The position numbers and the translations under genes are program-made. From NCBI GenBank assembly GCA_018241525.1, contig JAFEDR010000010.1, forward strand, positions 721,364 through 785,363: 64,000 bases of DNA, read 5' to 3'. Source of the stretch: Pseudomonadota bacterium (GTDB lineage Bacteria > Pseudomonadota > Gammaproteobacteria > Steroidobacterales > Steroidobacteraceae). Positions 53,614-62,740 of this stretch are shown piece by piece. Positions within the stretch are counted from its first letter, which is position 1, and each line of letters begins with the position of its first letter. A model generated the notes under the pieces. It had not been told where the DNA came from, did no database searches, and saw only the letters and a program-made list of their open reading frames with translations.

Positions 53614-53632
53614 GGCCGCGGGATCCGCGGCC
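53614..53632. terminator. Perfect hairpin after tdh
   Basis: GGCCGCGG-gat-CCGCGGCC, an 8-bp stem with a 3-nt loop, 11 nt after the tdh stop. No U-tract follows in either direction, so it would be a weak or Rho-assisted terminator, usable from both sides (tdh and sppA). Confidence 0.4.
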
Positions 53633-53708
53633 TCAGCGCCGTGACGGGCTTACACGCGGATCGGGGCCCTCCGCGCCACGGGCCTCGTGCGCCGGGCGCG
53701 CCCGGACC

Positions 53709-55547
53709 TCAGCGCAGCTCGCAGGCGCAGTAGGCGTACAGCTGGCGCGGGTCGTTGAAGCGGCCGAGCGCGCGCAGCTCGAGGCCGAAGGCATCGAGCG
53801 CCCGCGCGAGCGGCGCGGCCGGCGCGAGGCCGCTCGCCCGGGCGACCTGGGCGCCCTCGGCGCGCAGCTCGCGCAGCAGCCGCTCGCGCCAACCGAGCTC
53901 CTTCTCACGGAACGTCACCTGGTACTTGCCGGCCGCGAGCCCCGCGCGCCGCGCCGCCGCGGCGGTCGCCGCGTCGAGGTCGCCGAGTTCGTCGACGAGC
54001 CCGAGGCCCCGCGCCTCGCGGCCGCCCCAGACGCGCCCCTCCGCGACCTTCTCGATGTCGGCGGGACTGCGCCGGCGCGCAGCCGCGACGCGACCGACGA
54101 AGTCGCGGTAGGCGTGCTCGACGCCGAGCTGGGCGACCGCCTGGGTCTCCTTCGTCAGGCCGCGCTCGAGGTGCATGGACGCGGCGAGCGGCGAGGTCGC
54201 GACGCCGTCGCTGCCGATGCCGAGCTTGCCGAGCGTGCGCTCGAAGGTCGGCACCAGCCCGAACACGCCGATCGAGCCCGTGATGGTCGTCGGCGCGGCG
54301 TAGATCGCGTCGGCGTCCATCGCGATGTAGTAGCCGCCGGAGGCGGCGACGCTCGAGAACGACGCGACCACCGGCTTGCCGGCGGCCTTCAGTGCCGCGA
54401 CCTCCTGGCGGATCACCTCGGACGCCAGCAGGCTGCCGCCGCCGCTGTCGATGCGCAGCACCACCGCCTTCACGTCGTCGTCGAGGCGCGCCTCGCGGAC
54501 GATCGCGGCGAAGGTGTCGCCGCCGATCTCGCCGGCCGGCGCCTCGCCGTCGACGATGTTGCCGGCCGCGACCAGCACCGCGACCTCGGCCGGGGCGTGG
54601 CGGCGCAGCGCGGACTCCGGCCGGATCGCCGCCAGGTAGTCACCGTCGTCGATCGCGTTGAACGAATGCGTCGACTTGTCCTCGCCGACGAGCCCGATCA
54701 GTTCGCGCTCGAACTCGAGCTGGGTCTTGCGGCCGCTGATCAGCTGGCGCAGCTGCGCGTAGCGCGCCGCGTCGCCGTCCGCCTCGCGCAGGCCGCTGAC
54801 CGCGTCGGCGACGTAGCGATCGACGCTGCCGGCCGGCAGGCCGCGCGCCTGCTCGACGCCCGCCGCATAGGCCTGCCACACCGGGGTCAGCCAGCCGAGC
54901 GTCTGCTCGCGGTCCTCCGGCGACATGTCCTGGCGCGTGAACGGCTCGGTGAACGACTTGTGCGTGCCGACCTTGAAGACGTTGACGGTGACGCCGAGCT
55001 TGTCGAGCGCGTCGTGGAAGTAGAGTCCGTAGGCCGCGTAGCCGACGACGCCGACGGCGCCGGTGGGCTCGAGGTAGACCTCGTCGGCCTGCGCCATCAG
55101 GAAGTACTGCTCCTGGGTCGCGTAGCGGCCCCAGGCGAGCACCTTCTTGCCGGCGTGGCGGAAGCCCTGGATCGCCTCGGCGAGCGAGGCAAGCTTGGTC
55201 AGACCGCCGCCGGTCAGCTGCGACGGGTCGATCACCAGCACGCGGATGCGGTCGTCCTTGGTGGCGGCCCGGACCGTCTCGATCAGGTCGCGCAGCAGGG
55301 TCTCCGGCTCGTGCTCCGCGTCGACGAAGCCGAGCGAGCGGTCGAGCGCGCTCGCCGACAGCTGCTCGACCAGCCGGCCCTGCGGGCGCAGCACGAGCGC
55401 GGCCCGCGAGGGCACGAGCGGCAGCGGGTGGCGCGCCGCGGCCCAGACGAGCGCGAGCAGCGCGAGCAGCAGCGCGAGGTGCAGGACCTTGCGCAGGCCG
55501 TCGAGGAAGCGCCACACGCCGCTCAGGATTCGACCGAGGACACCCAT
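53709..55547 (-). CDS. sppA: Signal peptide peptidase SppA (67K type)
   Basis: A 612-residue membrane-bound serine protease that degrades cleaved signal peptides. One N-terminal helix (about 18-40). Two tandem S49 domains: the first holds the general-base Lys in VGTHKSFTEPFTRQDMS, the second the nucleophile Ser in SVAASGGYYIAMDADAIYA. Length matches E. coli SppA (618). Downstream of the rplS terminator; ATG 55547. Confidence 0.94.
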   Translation of the reverse strand: MGVLGRILSGVWRFLDGLRKVLHLALLLALLALVWAAARHPLPLVPSRAALVLRPQGRLVEQLSASALDRSLGFVDAEHEPETLLRDLIETVRAATKDDRIRVLVIDPSQLTGGGLTKLASLAEAIQGFRHAGKKVLAWGRYATQEQYFLMAQADEVYLEPTGAVGVVGYAAYGLYFHDALDKLGVTVNVFKVGTHKSFTEPFTRQDMSPEDREQTLGWLTPVWQAYAAGVEQARGLPAGSVDRYVADAVSGLREADGDAARYAQLRQLISGRKTQLEFERELIGLVGEDKSTHSFNAIDDGDYLAAIRPESALRRHAPAEVAVLVAAGNIVDGEAPAGEIGGDTFAAIVREARLDDDVKAVVLRIDSGGGSLLASEVIRQEVAALKAAGKPVVASFSSVAASGGYYIAMDADAIYAAPTTITGSIGVFGLVPTFERTLGKLGIGSDGVATSPLAASMHLERGLTKETQAVAQLGVEHAYRDFVGRVAAARRRSPADIEKVAEGRVWGGREARGLGLVDELGDLDAATAAAARRAGLAAGKYQVTFREKELGWRERLLRELRAEGAQVARASGLAPAAPLARALDAFGLELRALGRFNDPRQLYAYCACELR

Positions 55548-55621
55548 GGGAACTCCGCAGGCGGACCGGCGGACGGCGCCGGGCCGGAACCGAGTCTAGC
55601 GGGGCCGGCGGCTGCCCGCCG

Positions 55622-55665
55622 CAAAGCAAACGGGGCCAGCGGGGCCTGCGCCCCGACTGGCCCCG
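55622..55665 (-). terminator. Rho-independent terminator of the rpsP-rplS operon
   Basis: On the reverse strand a long hairpin of CGGGGCCAG and CTGGCCCCG with inner stem CGGGGC / GCCCCG, a 4-nt loop and one bulged base is followed by TTTGCTTTGC. It lies 26 nt after the rplS stop, so it ends the ribosomal operon before sppA. Confidence 0.8.
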
Positions 55666-55690
55666 CGGCGCGCGCCGGGCGCGCGGCCGG

Positions 55691-56038
55691 TCAGACTTTC
55701 TCTTCGATGCGGGCCGACTTGCCGGAGCGGTCGCGCAGGAAGTACAGCTTCGCGCGGCGGACGTTGCCGCGGCGCTTGACCGTGATCGCGCCGAGCGCCT
55801 TGCTGTAGGTCTGGAAGACGCGCTCCACGCCCTCGCCGTGCGAGATCTTGCGCACGGTGAACGAGGAGTTCACGCCGCGGTTCGAGCGCGCGATCACCAC
55901 GCCCTCGTAGGCCTGCACGCGCTCGCGGTCGCCTTCCTTGACCTTGACCTCGACGATGACGGTGTCGCCCGGGCCGAAGTCGGGGACCTTGCGGGCCATC
56001 TGCCGCTGCTCTAGTTCCTGGATGATCTTGTTCTGCAT
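55691..56038 (-). CDS. rplS: Ribosomal protein bL19
   Basis: A 115-residue 50S protein with the family pattern [45 protein letters not shown] and [23 protein letters not shown]. Length equals E. coli bL19 (115). Its ATG lies 28 nt inside the trmD gene and has GAGGAAGG upstream, all within trmD coding sequence. Confidence 0.97.
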   Translation of the reverse strand: MQNKIIQELEQRQMARKVPDFGPGDTVIVEVKVKEGDRERVQAYEGVVIARSNRGVNSSFTVRKISHGEGVERVFQTYSKALGAITVKRRGNVRRAKLYFLRDRSGKSARIEEKV

Positions 56039-56802
56039 GTCTCGCCTTCCTCTCGATACTCGTCGAGGAGTCGCGACTCCTCGCTCGTCAGTTCCTGCCC
56101 GGCCATCAGGTCCGGGCGCCGCTCGCTCGTCCGGCCGAGCGCCTGCTTGAGGCGCCAGCGGCGGATCGCGGCGTGGTCGCCGCCCCGCAGCACCTCCGGC
56201 ACGCGCCGCCCGCGCCACTCCTCGGGCCGCGTGTAGTGCGGCCAGTCGAGCAGCCCGCGGCCCGCGCCGAAGGACTCCTGCTCGGCCGATTCCGCGTCGC
56301 CGAGCACGCCCGGCAGCAGCCGCAGCGTCGCATCGATGACCACCAGCGCCGCGAGCTCACCGCCCGACAGCACGTAGTCGCCGATCGACAGCTCCTCGTC
56401 GATCGTCTCCTCCAGCAGCCGCTCGTCGACGCCCTCGTAGCGCCCGGCCAGCAGCAAGAACCCCGGCAGCCCGGCGAGCCGGCGCGCCTCGCGCTGGTCG
56501 AACCGCCGGCCCTGCGCGCTCAGGTAGATCCGCGGGCTGCCCGCCGGCAGTCGCGCCGCCGCCGTCGCGACCGCGGTCGCGAGCGGCTCCACCTTCATCA
56601 CCATCCCCGGCCCGCCGCCGTAGGGACGGTCGTCGACGGTGCGGTGCACGTCCGTCGCGTAGCTGCGCGGGTCCTCGGTCCCGACCCGCGCGATGCCGCG
56701 CTCGATCGCCCGACCGACGACCCCGACCGCGAGCTGCGCCCGGAACGCCTCCGGAAACAGCGTCACGACCTCCACCGCGAGCCGCGGACCCACCGCGTCC
56801 AT
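56011..56802 (-). CDS. trmD: tRNA (guanine-37-N1)-methyltransferase
   Basis: A 263-residue SPOUT methyltransferase. Signs are [12 protein letters not shown], the [14 protein letters not shown] loop, [34 protein letters not shown] (knot region with SAM) and [23 protein letters not shown] 56802 matches the family start; a longer frame upstream is not needed. Its 3' end runs 28 nt into rplS, adding a charged tail of unusual sequence ([16 protein letters not shown]). Confidence 0.95.
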   Translation of the reverse strand: MDAVGPRLAVEVVTLFPEAFRAQLAVGVVGRAIERGIARVGTEDPRSYATDVHRTVDDRPYGGGPGMVMKVEPLATAVATAAARLPAGSPRIYLSAQGRRFDQREARRLAGLPGFLLLAGRYEGVDERLLEETIDEELSIGDYVLSGGELAALVVIDATLRLLPGVLGDAESAEQESFGAGRGLLDWPHYTRPEEWRGRRVPEVLRGGDHAAIRRWRLKQALGRTSERRPDLMAGQELTSEESRLLDEYREEGETCRTRSSRN

Positions 56803-56806
56803 CGCC

Positions 56807-57328
56807 TCAGAACTCCGGATCCCAGTCCACGACCACCTGCCGCGCACCGAGATCGACCGTCTTCAGGTGCCGCGGCGAGAGCGGAATCCAGCGCTCGCGC
56901 GACCCCCCGACCACCACCATGACAGGACCCGCCGGGTACTCGAGGAAGTGCCCGATCGTGCCGAGCGGCTGTCCCTCGAGCGTCGCCACGCGACAGCCGA
57001 CGAGGTCCTCCCAGTAGTACTCGCCCTCGCGGGTCGGGGGCAGCGCCGCGCGCGGCACCGCCACGTCCCGCTCGGTGTAGCGGCGCGCAGCCTCCGGGCT
57101 TTCCACGCCCTCGAGGGCCGCCACCAGCACCCGTCCCGTCCCGTGCGGCCGCCCATCGCGGATCCGCACCTTGTCCCAGCCGCCGTCCGGCCGCGCGACC
57201 GACCACTCGGGGTAGTCGAGGAGCGCCGCCGGCGGGTCGGTATAGGAATCGACCTTGACCCAGCCCTTGATGCCCCACGGGGCCCGCAGGCGCCCGAGGA
57301 CGATCATCCGTTCCGCGGCCTCGGCCAC
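56807..57328 (-). CDS. rimM: 16S rRNA processing protein RimM
   Basis: A 173-residue ribosome maturation factor for the 30S head. It contains VLGRLRAPWGIKGWVKVDSYTDPP, the RDVAVPRAALPPTREGEYYWEDLVG stretch in two halves and a PRC-barrel end with VDWDPEF. ATG 57328 or 57307 may serve. Position between rpsP and trmD is the usual one. Confidence 0.95.
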   Translation of the reverse strand: MAEAAERMIVLGRLRAPWGIKGWVKVDSYTDPPAALLDYPEWSVARPDGGWDKVRIRDGRPHGTGRVLVAALEGVESPEAARRYTERDVAVPRAALPPTREGEYYWEDLVGCRVATLEGQPLGTIGHFLEYPAGPVMVVVGGSRERWIPLSPRHLKTVDLGARQVVVDWDPEF

Positions 57329-57337
57329 GGAGGCGGA

Positions 57338-57604
57338 TCAGGCTGCGGCGGGAGTTCCCGCCTGCTTGCGGTAATCCTTGAGCAGGGCCGCCACCCGCTC
57401 GGAGGCGAGCGCACCCTTCTGGATCCAGCCGTCGATCTTCGCGACGTCGAGGCGCAGCTTGGTGTCCTTGCCGCGGGCGACCGGGTTGTAGAACCCGACC
57501 AGTTCCAGGGTCGTGCCGCCCTGGCGCTTGCGGCTGTCGGTGACGACCACGTGGTAGAAGGGCTCCTTCTTGCCACCGCGCCGCGTCAGGCGAATCGTGA
57601 CCAT
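57338..57604 (-). CDS. rpsP: Ribosomal protein bS16
   Basis: An 88-residue 30S protein: VTIRLTRRGGKKEPFYHVVV, DSRKRQGGTTLELVGFYNP and DGWIQKGALASERVAALLK. First gene of rpsP-rimM-trmD-rplS. A TAGAAT box (57678-57683) lies 73 nt upstream, leaving room for a leader that might hold a control site, but no structure is obvious. Confidence 0.97.
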   Translation of the reverse strand: MVTIRLTRRGGKKEPFYHVVVTDSRKRQGGTTLELVGFYNPVARGKDTKLRLDVAKIDGWIQKGALASERVAALLKDYRKQAGTPAAA

Positions 57605-57677
57605 CGGCTTGAAATTCCTAAGAAAAGTCTGTGGTTACCCGCGACCCCCGTTGCCCGGGGCCGCCAAAGAGCCGCGC

Positions 57678-57683
57678 ATTCTA
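57678..57683 (-). promoter_or_regulatory. Candidate -10 box (TAGAAT) for the rpsP operon
   Basis: TAGAAT on the reverse strand in the gap after ffh. The expected transcript start is about 67 nt before the rpsP ATG. No -35 match at 16-18 nt. Confidence 0.35.
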
Positions 57684-57703
57684 CTCAACTGGCCCTGATC
57701 GTG

Positions 57704-59062
57704 CTAGGGGCCGAACCCGGGCGGCAGGCGCCCGCCGAGGCTGCGCATCAGGCCGCGCACGCCGCCCTTCGAGAACTGCTTCATGACCTTCTGCATCTGC
57801 AGAAACTGCTTCAAGAGGCGGTTGACGTCCTGCACCTGCACGCCCGAGCCGTTGGCGATGCGGCGCTTGCGCGAGCCGTCGATCAGCTCCGGGCGGCGGC
57901 GCTCGGCGGGCGTCATGGAGTTGATCATCGCGATCTGCCGCCGCACCTGCTTGGCCTCGAACTGGCCGGGCGCCTTGGCCGCCGCCTGCGACAGCCGGCC
58001 CGGCAGCTTGTCCATCAGCGACTCGAGCCCGCCCATCTTCTCGATCTGGCGCATCTGCTCGCGCAGGTCCTCGAGGTCGAAGCCCTTGCCCTTGGCGAGC
58101 TTCTTGGCGAGCTTCTCCGCCTCGCCGCGGTCGACGTCGCGCTGCACCTGCTCGACCAGCGACAGCACGTCGCCCATGCCGAGGATCCGCGAGGCGACGC
58201 GCTCCGGGTGGAACGGCTCGAGCGCGTCGGTCTTCTCGCCGACGCCGACGTACAGGATCGGCTTGCCCGTGACCTGCCGCACCGAGAGGGCTGCACCGCC
58301 GCGCGCGTCGCCGTCGGCCTTGGTCAGCACGACGCCGGTCAGGTCGAGCGCCTCGTTGAAGGCGCGCGCCTGGTTGACCGCGTCCTGGCCGGCCATGCTG
58401 TCGACGACGAACAGCCGCTGGTGGGGCTGGAGCTCGCGGTCGAGCGCGCGCACCTCGTCCATCATCTCGGCGTCGACGTGCAGCCGGCCCGCGGTGTCGA
58501 GGATCAGCACGTCATAGAGGCCGCGGCGGGCGCGCTCGTGCGCCGCGCGCGCGATCGCGAGCGGCGCCTCGCCGGCCGCGACCGGCTGGAAGTCGACGCC
58601 GACCTGCGCCGCGAGCCGCTCGAGCTGCGTGATCGCCGCCGGCCGGTAGACGTCGGCGCTCGCGAGCAGCACGCGCTTCTTCTGCGCGGCGAGCAGGCGC
58701 GCGAGCTTGGCGGCGGTGGTCGTCTTGCCCGCGCCCTGCAGGCCGGCGAGCAGCACGACCACCGGTGGCTCGGCGCGCAGGCTGAGCCCCTGCCCCGGCT
58801 CGCCCATCACCCGCACCAGCTCGTCGTGCAGGATCTTGATGAACACCTGGCCGGGCGTCAGGCTCTGCTGCACCTCGGCGCCGAGCGCGCGCACCTTGAC
58901 CGCGTCGACGAAGGCCTTGACGACCGGCACCGCGACGTCCGCCTCGATCAGCGCGAGCCGCACCTGGCGCAGCGCGTCGCCGATGTTCTCCTCGGTCAGC
59001 CGGCCGCGGCCGGTGAGTGCCGCCACCGCGCCGGACAGGCGCTCGGTCAGTCGGTCGAACAT
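57704..59062 (-). CDS. ffh: Signal recognition particle protein Ffh
   Basis: A 452-residue GTPase that binds the 4.5S RNA and signal sequences. N and G domains: GLQGAGKTTTAAKLA (G1), DVYRPAAITQLERLA, DTAGRLHVD (G3), TKADGDARGGAALS (G4). The methionine-rich M domain spans about 320-450 with SRKRRIANGSGVQVQDVNRLL for RNA binding. Promoter TATAAT at 59084-59089 and GAGGAG before the ATG. Divergent from ypjD. Confidence 0.97.
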   Translation of the reverse strand: MFDRLTERLSGAVAALTGRGRLTEENIGDALRQVRLALIEADVAVPVVKAFVDAVKVRALGAEVQQSLTPGQVFIKILHDELVRVMGEPGQGLSLRAEPPVVVLLAGLQGAGKTTTAAKLARLLAAQKKRVLLASADVYRPAAITQLERLAAQVGVDFQPVAAGEAPLAIARAAHERARRGLYDVLILDTAGRLHVDAEMMDEVRALDRELQPHQRLFVVDSMAGQDAVNQARAFNEALDLTGVVLTKADGDARGGAALSVRQVTGKPILYVGVGEKTDALEPFHPERVASRILGMGDVLSLVEQVQRDVDRGEAEKLAKKLAKGKGFDLEDLREQMRQIEKMGGLESLMDKLPGRLSQAAAKAPGQFEAKQVRRQIAMINSMTPAERRRPELIDGSRKRRIANGSGVQVQDVNRLLKQFLQMQKVMKQFSKGGVRGLMRSLGGRLPPGFGP

Positions 59063-59083
59063 GGATGCTCCTCGGGGGGCGCC

Positions 59084-59089
59084 ATTATA
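59084..59089 (-). promoter_or_regulatory. Perfect -10 box (TATAAT) for ffh
   Basis: TATAAT on the reverse strand, 21 nt before the ffh ATG. The surrounding CCATTATAGG (forward) recurs at 6991, before another reverse gene. No -35 is visible. Confidence 0.55.
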
Positions 59090-59169
59090 GGGAGCGGCGC
59101 GGCGGCGCGCGCTTCACGCCCGGGGACGGCCTGTGCAATGATCCTCTCCCGCCGACCACCGCCCCCACC

Positions 59170-59964
59170 GTGCTGCCCCTCATCCCGCTCGCGCTCTACC
59201 TGGTCGCCGCCACGCTCGCGTGCCGCAGCGCGCGGCGCGCGCCCGACGCGCGGCCCTGGGCCGCGGCCGGCGTCGCCGCGGCGGCGCTGGTCGCGCACGC
59301 GCTGGTGCTGTTCCGCGCGATCGACACCGCGCACGGGCTGTCGCTCGCCGTCACCGACAGCGCCTCGCTGGTCGGCTGGGTGATCGGCGCCACGACGCTC
59401 GCCGCCATGCTGCCGGCGCGGCTCGCGGCGCTGCCGGCGGCGCTGTTCGCGCTCGCGGGGCTGCTGGCCGCCGGCACCGGCGTGCTGGCCGGCTTCTCCG
59501 AGATCCACGCGCCGCAGTGGGAAATCACCGCCCACATCGCGCTCGCGGCGCTCGCCGCCGGCTGGCTGTCGATCGCTGCGCTGGTGGTGCTGCTGATCGC
59601 CTGGCAGGACAGCCGGCTGCGCGCCCGCCAGCCGCTCGGCGTGCTGAGCCTGCTGCCACCGCTCGAGACGCTCGAGACCGCGCTGTTCCGCGCGCTCGGC
59701 GCCGGCTTCGTGGTGCTGACCTTCGTGCTGCTGACCGGGCTGTTCTACGTGCAGGACGCGATCGCGCAGCACCTCGCGCACAAGATGGTGCTGGCGATCG
59801 TCGCCTGGCTGGTCTTCGGCGTGCTGCTGTGGGGCCGCCACCGCTACGGCTGGCGCGGCCGGCGCGCGCTGCGCTTCACGATCGCGGGCTTCGTGATCCT
59901 GGCGCTCGCCTACTTCGGATCGAAGTTCGTGCTCGAAAACCTCCTCGGGCGCCACTGGGGCTGA
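59170..59964 (+). CDS. ypjD: YpjD/CcsA-like inner-membrane protein
   Basis: A 264-residue protein with eight hydrophobic helices, related to CcmC/CcsA cytochrome c assembly proteins. The WxWD-type haem loop of true CcsA is not clear, but EIHAPQWEITAHIALAALAAGWLSIAAL and the Tyr/His near FYVQDAIAQHLAHKM fit the YpjD branch. GTG 59170 gives the usual length. In E. coli ypjD likewise sits between ffh and yfjD. Function unproven. Confidence 0.85.
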   Translation: MLPLIPLALYLVAATLACRSARRAPDARPWAAAGVAAAALVAHALVLFRAIDTAHGLSLAVTDSASLVGWVIGATTLAAMLPARLAALPAALFALAGLLAAGTGVLAGFSEIHAPQWEITAHIALAALAAGWLSIAALVVLLIAWQDSRLRARQPLGVLSLLPPLETLETALFRALGAGFVVLTFVLLTGLFYVQDAIAQHLAHKMVLAIVAWLVFGVLLWGRHRYGWRGRRALRFTIAGFVILALAYFGSKFVLENLLGRHWG

Positions 59965-59965
59965 A

Positions 59966-61237
59966 GTGAGCGACGTGCCGCTCGGCGTCTCGATCGCCGG
60001 GCTCGTGATCTGCATCGTGCTGTCGGCGTTCTTCTCGAGCACCGAGACGGCGCTGATGAGCATCAACCGCTACCGGCTGCGGCACCTGGCGAGCCGGGGC
60101 CACGCGGCGGCGCGCCTGGTCGAGCAGCTGCTGGCGCGGCCCGACCGGCTGATCGGCGTGATGCTGCTCGGCAACACGCTGGCCAACGTCGCCGCGGCCA
60201 GCATCGTCACGCTGCTGACGCTCGAATACGCGGACGAGCACTGGCTCGCGCTCGCGAGCGGCGTGCTGACGCTGGTGCTGCTGCTGTTCTGCGAGGTCGG
60301 GCCGAAGACCTACGGGGCGCTGCACGCCGAGCGGCTGGCGCTGCCCGCCGCGTACGTCTACCGGCCGCTGCTGTGGCTGACCTGGCCGGTCGTCTGGCTG
60401 ATCAACACGATCACGAACGCGCTGCTGCGGCTGGTCGGCGTCTCGGCCGAGCGCGTCGCCTCGCACTCGCTGTCGGCCGACGAGCTGCGCACCGTGGTCG
60501 CCGAGGCCGGCGCGCTGATCCCGATGAAGCACCAGCAGATGCTGGTCAGCATCCTCGACCTCGAGCGGATCCGCGTCGACGACATCATGGTGCCGCGTGG
60601 CGAGGTCGCCGGCATCGACCTGCGCGACGACTGGGAGCGCATCCTCGAGGTGCTGCGCGAGGCGCAGCACACGCGCTTGCCCGTGTACGAGGGGGACCTC
60701 GACCACATCGTCGGCATCCTGCACATGAAGCGCGTGGCGCGCGAGCTGGCGCGCGGCGCGCTCGACCGCGAGCAGCTCACCGCGATCGCGAAGCAGCGCG
60801 AGCCCTACTACGTGCCGGAGGGCACCACGCTGCAGCAGCAGCTGGTTGCTTTCCAGGAGGCGCGCCGTCGCCACGCGTACGTGGTCGACGAGTACGGCGA
60901 CGTGCAGGGCCTCGTGACGATCGAGGACATCCTCGAGGAGATCGTCGGCGAGTTCACCTCGATGCCGTACGCGCTGCGCCGCGACATCCGCGCCGAGGAA
61001 GACGGCAGCTACGTGGTGCCGGGCGCGACCACGGTGCGCGCCCTCAACCGCGCGCTCGGCTGGCAGTTGCCGACCGGCGGCCCGAAGACGCTGAACGGCC
61101 TGATCATCGAGTACCTCGAGACCATCCCCGAGCCCGGCACCGCGCTCAAGCTCGCCGGGCACCCGGTCGAGGTGCTGCAGATCGCGGACAACGCGGTGCG
61201 CACCGTGCGGCTCTGGCCGCGACCCACCGGCGACTGA
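59966..61237 (+). CDS. yfjD: CNNM-CBS (CorC/YfjD) family transporter
   Basis: A 423-residue protein. A CNNM/DUF21 membrane domain (about 1-180, starting LVICIVLSAFFSSTETALMS) is followed by two CBS domains (MVPRGEVAGIDLRDDWERIL, HAYVVDEYGDVQGLVTIEDILEEIVG) and a CorC_HlyC domain. The family handles Mg/Co or other cations. GTG 59966 follows the ypjD stop by 1 nt, as in E. coli order ffh-ypjD-yfjD. It converges on radA with 4 nt between. Confidence 0.9.
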   Translation: MSDVPLGVSIAGLVICIVLSAFFSSTETALMSINRYRLRHLASRGHAAARLVEQLLARPDRLIGVMLLGNTLANVAAASIVTLLTLEYADEHWLALASGVLTLVLLLFCEVGPKTYGALHAERLALPAAYVYRPLLWLTWPVVWLINTITNALLRLVGVSAERVASHSLSADELRTVVAEAGALIPMKHQQMLVSILDLERIRVDDIMVPRGEVAGIDLRDDWERILEVLREAQHTRLPVYEGDLDHIVGILHMKRVARELARGALDREQLTAIAKQREPYYVPEGTTLQQQLVAFQEARRRHAYVVDEYGDVQGLVTIEDILEEIVGEFTSMPYALRRDIRAEEDGSYVVPGATTVRALNRALGWQLPTGGPKTLNGLIIEYLETIPEPGTALKLAGHPVEVLQIADNAVRTVRLWPRPTGD

Positions 61238-61241
61238 GCGC

Positions 61242-62609
61242 TCAGCCGATCGCGCGCAGCGCCTCGTCGAGCCGCGCGACCGCGACCACCTCGAGGCCCT
61301 CGAGCGGCCGGCGCGGCGCGTTCGCGGCCGGCACGATTGCGCGCCGGAAACCGTGCTTGGCCGCCTCGCGCAGGCGCTCCTCGCCGTAGGGCACCGGCCG
61401 GATCTCGCCCGCGAGCCCGAGCTCGCCGAAGGCGACGAGCTCGCCCGGCAGCGGCCGGTCGCCGAGACTCGAGACCGCGGCGAGCAGTGCCGGCAGGTCG
61501 GCCGCGGTCTCGCCGAGGCGCACGCCGCCGACCACGTTGACGAACACGTCGTGCGCGCCGAGCGCAATGCCACCGTGGCGGTGCAGCACCGCGAGCAGCA
61601 GCGCGAGGCGGTTGGCGTCGAGGCCCACCGCGACGCGGCGCGGCAGCTGCAGCCGCGACTCGTCGACCAGCGCCTGCACCTCGATCAGCAGCGGCCGGGT
61701 CCCCTCGCGCGCGACCGTCACCACGCTGCCGGTCACCGGCGCCGGGTGGCGCGACAGGAAGATCGCCGAGGGATTCTTGACCTCGCGCAGCCCGCCCTCC
61801 TCCATCGCGAACACGCCGATCTCCTGCGCCGCGCCGAAGCGGTTCTTGACCGCACGCACCACGCGGAAGCGGCTGCCGGCATCGCTCTCGAAGTAGAGCA
61901 CCGTGTCGACCAGGTGCTCGAGCACGCGCGGGCCGGCGATCACGCCCTCCTTGGTGACGTGGCCGACGAGGATCACTGCGGTGCCGCTGCGCTTGGCGAA
62001 CTCAACCAGCCGGGCCGCCGACTCGCGCAGCTGGGTCACCGAGCCCGCGCCCGCCTCGAGCTCGCCGCTCGCCATGGTCTGGATCGAGTCCACCACCAGC
62101 AGCCGCGCCGCCGCGGCCTCGGCGGCCGCGATGATGGCCTCGACCGAGGTCTCGGCGAGCACGGCGAGCGGGCCCGCCGCGAGCCCCAGCCGGTGCGCCC
62201 GCAGGCCGACCTGCTGCAGGCTCTCCTCGCCGGTGGCGTACAGCACCGGCACGCGCGGCGCGAGCGCCGCCGCCGCCTGCAGCAGCAACGTCGACTTGCC
62301 GATGCCGGGATCGCCGCCGAGCAGGGTCACCGAGCCCGTCACGAGGCCGCCGCCGAGTACCCGGTCGAACTCCGCCGAGCCAGTCGGCAGCCGCGCCGCC
62401 TCGGTGAGCGCCGCTGCGCCGAGCGACTCGGCGAGCGAGGGCGGGACGCCGGCGCGCGGCGGTCGCGCCGCGCGCCCGGCCGCGCCGCGCGGTGCGGCAA
62501 GCGCCGACAGCGTGTTCCACGCGCCGCAGGCCGGGCACTGGCCCTGCCACTTCGGCGTGCTGTCGCCGCAGGCGCTGCAGACAAACACGGTGCGGGCTTT
62601 GGCGGTCAC
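61242..62609 (-). CDS. radA: DNA repair protein RadA
   Basis: A 455-residue branch-migration ATPase. N-terminal zinc finger FVCSACGDSTPKWQGQCPACG, Walker A GGDPGIGKSTLLLQ, Walker B RLLVVDSIQTM, the RadA-specific KNRFGAAQEIGVF and a Lon-like C-terminal domain (DVFVNVVGGVRLGETAADLPAL). Length as in E. coli (460). Confidence 0.96.
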   Translation of the reverse strand: MTAKARTVFVCSACGDSTPKWQGQCPACGAWNTLSALAAPRGAAGRAARPPRAGVPPSLAESLGAAALTEAARLPTGSAEFDRVLGGGLVTGSVTLLGGDPGIGKSTLLLQAAAALAPRVPVLYATGEESLQQVGLRAHRLGLAAGPLAVLAETSVEAIIAAAEAAAARLLVVDSIQTMASGELEAGAGSVTQLRESAARLVEFAKRSGTAVILVGHVTKEGVIAGPRVLEHLVDTVLYFESDAGSRFRVVRAVKNRFGAAQEIGVFAMEEGGLREVKNPSAIFLSRHPAPVTGSVVTVAREGTRPLLIEVQALVDESRLQLPRRVAVGLDANRLALLLAVLHRHGGIALGAHDVFVNVVGGVRLGETAADLPALLAAVSSLGDRPLPGELVAFGELGLAGEIRPVPYGEERLREAAKHGFRRAIVPAANAPRRPLEGLEVVAVARLDEALRAIG

Positions 62610-62705
62610 GGCCGGATGCTAGCAGAGCACTCCCGGCCGCCCGGCCGGGCGGGCCGGCGGGCCACAATGAGGCTTGCGCCCGCGACGGCCGCCGGCCGGC
62701 TCCGC

Positions 62706-62711
62706 TAGACT
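62706..62711 (+). promoter_or_regulatory. Candidate -10 box (TAGACT) for the CHASE2 gene
   Basis: CTAGACT lies 29 nt before the ATG at 62741, the same heptamer as upstream of mlaA (30545-30551). No -35 match is seen. Confidence 0.35.
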
Positions 62712-62740
62712 GCCCGGCGGTTTTCCATAAGCGGGACCCG

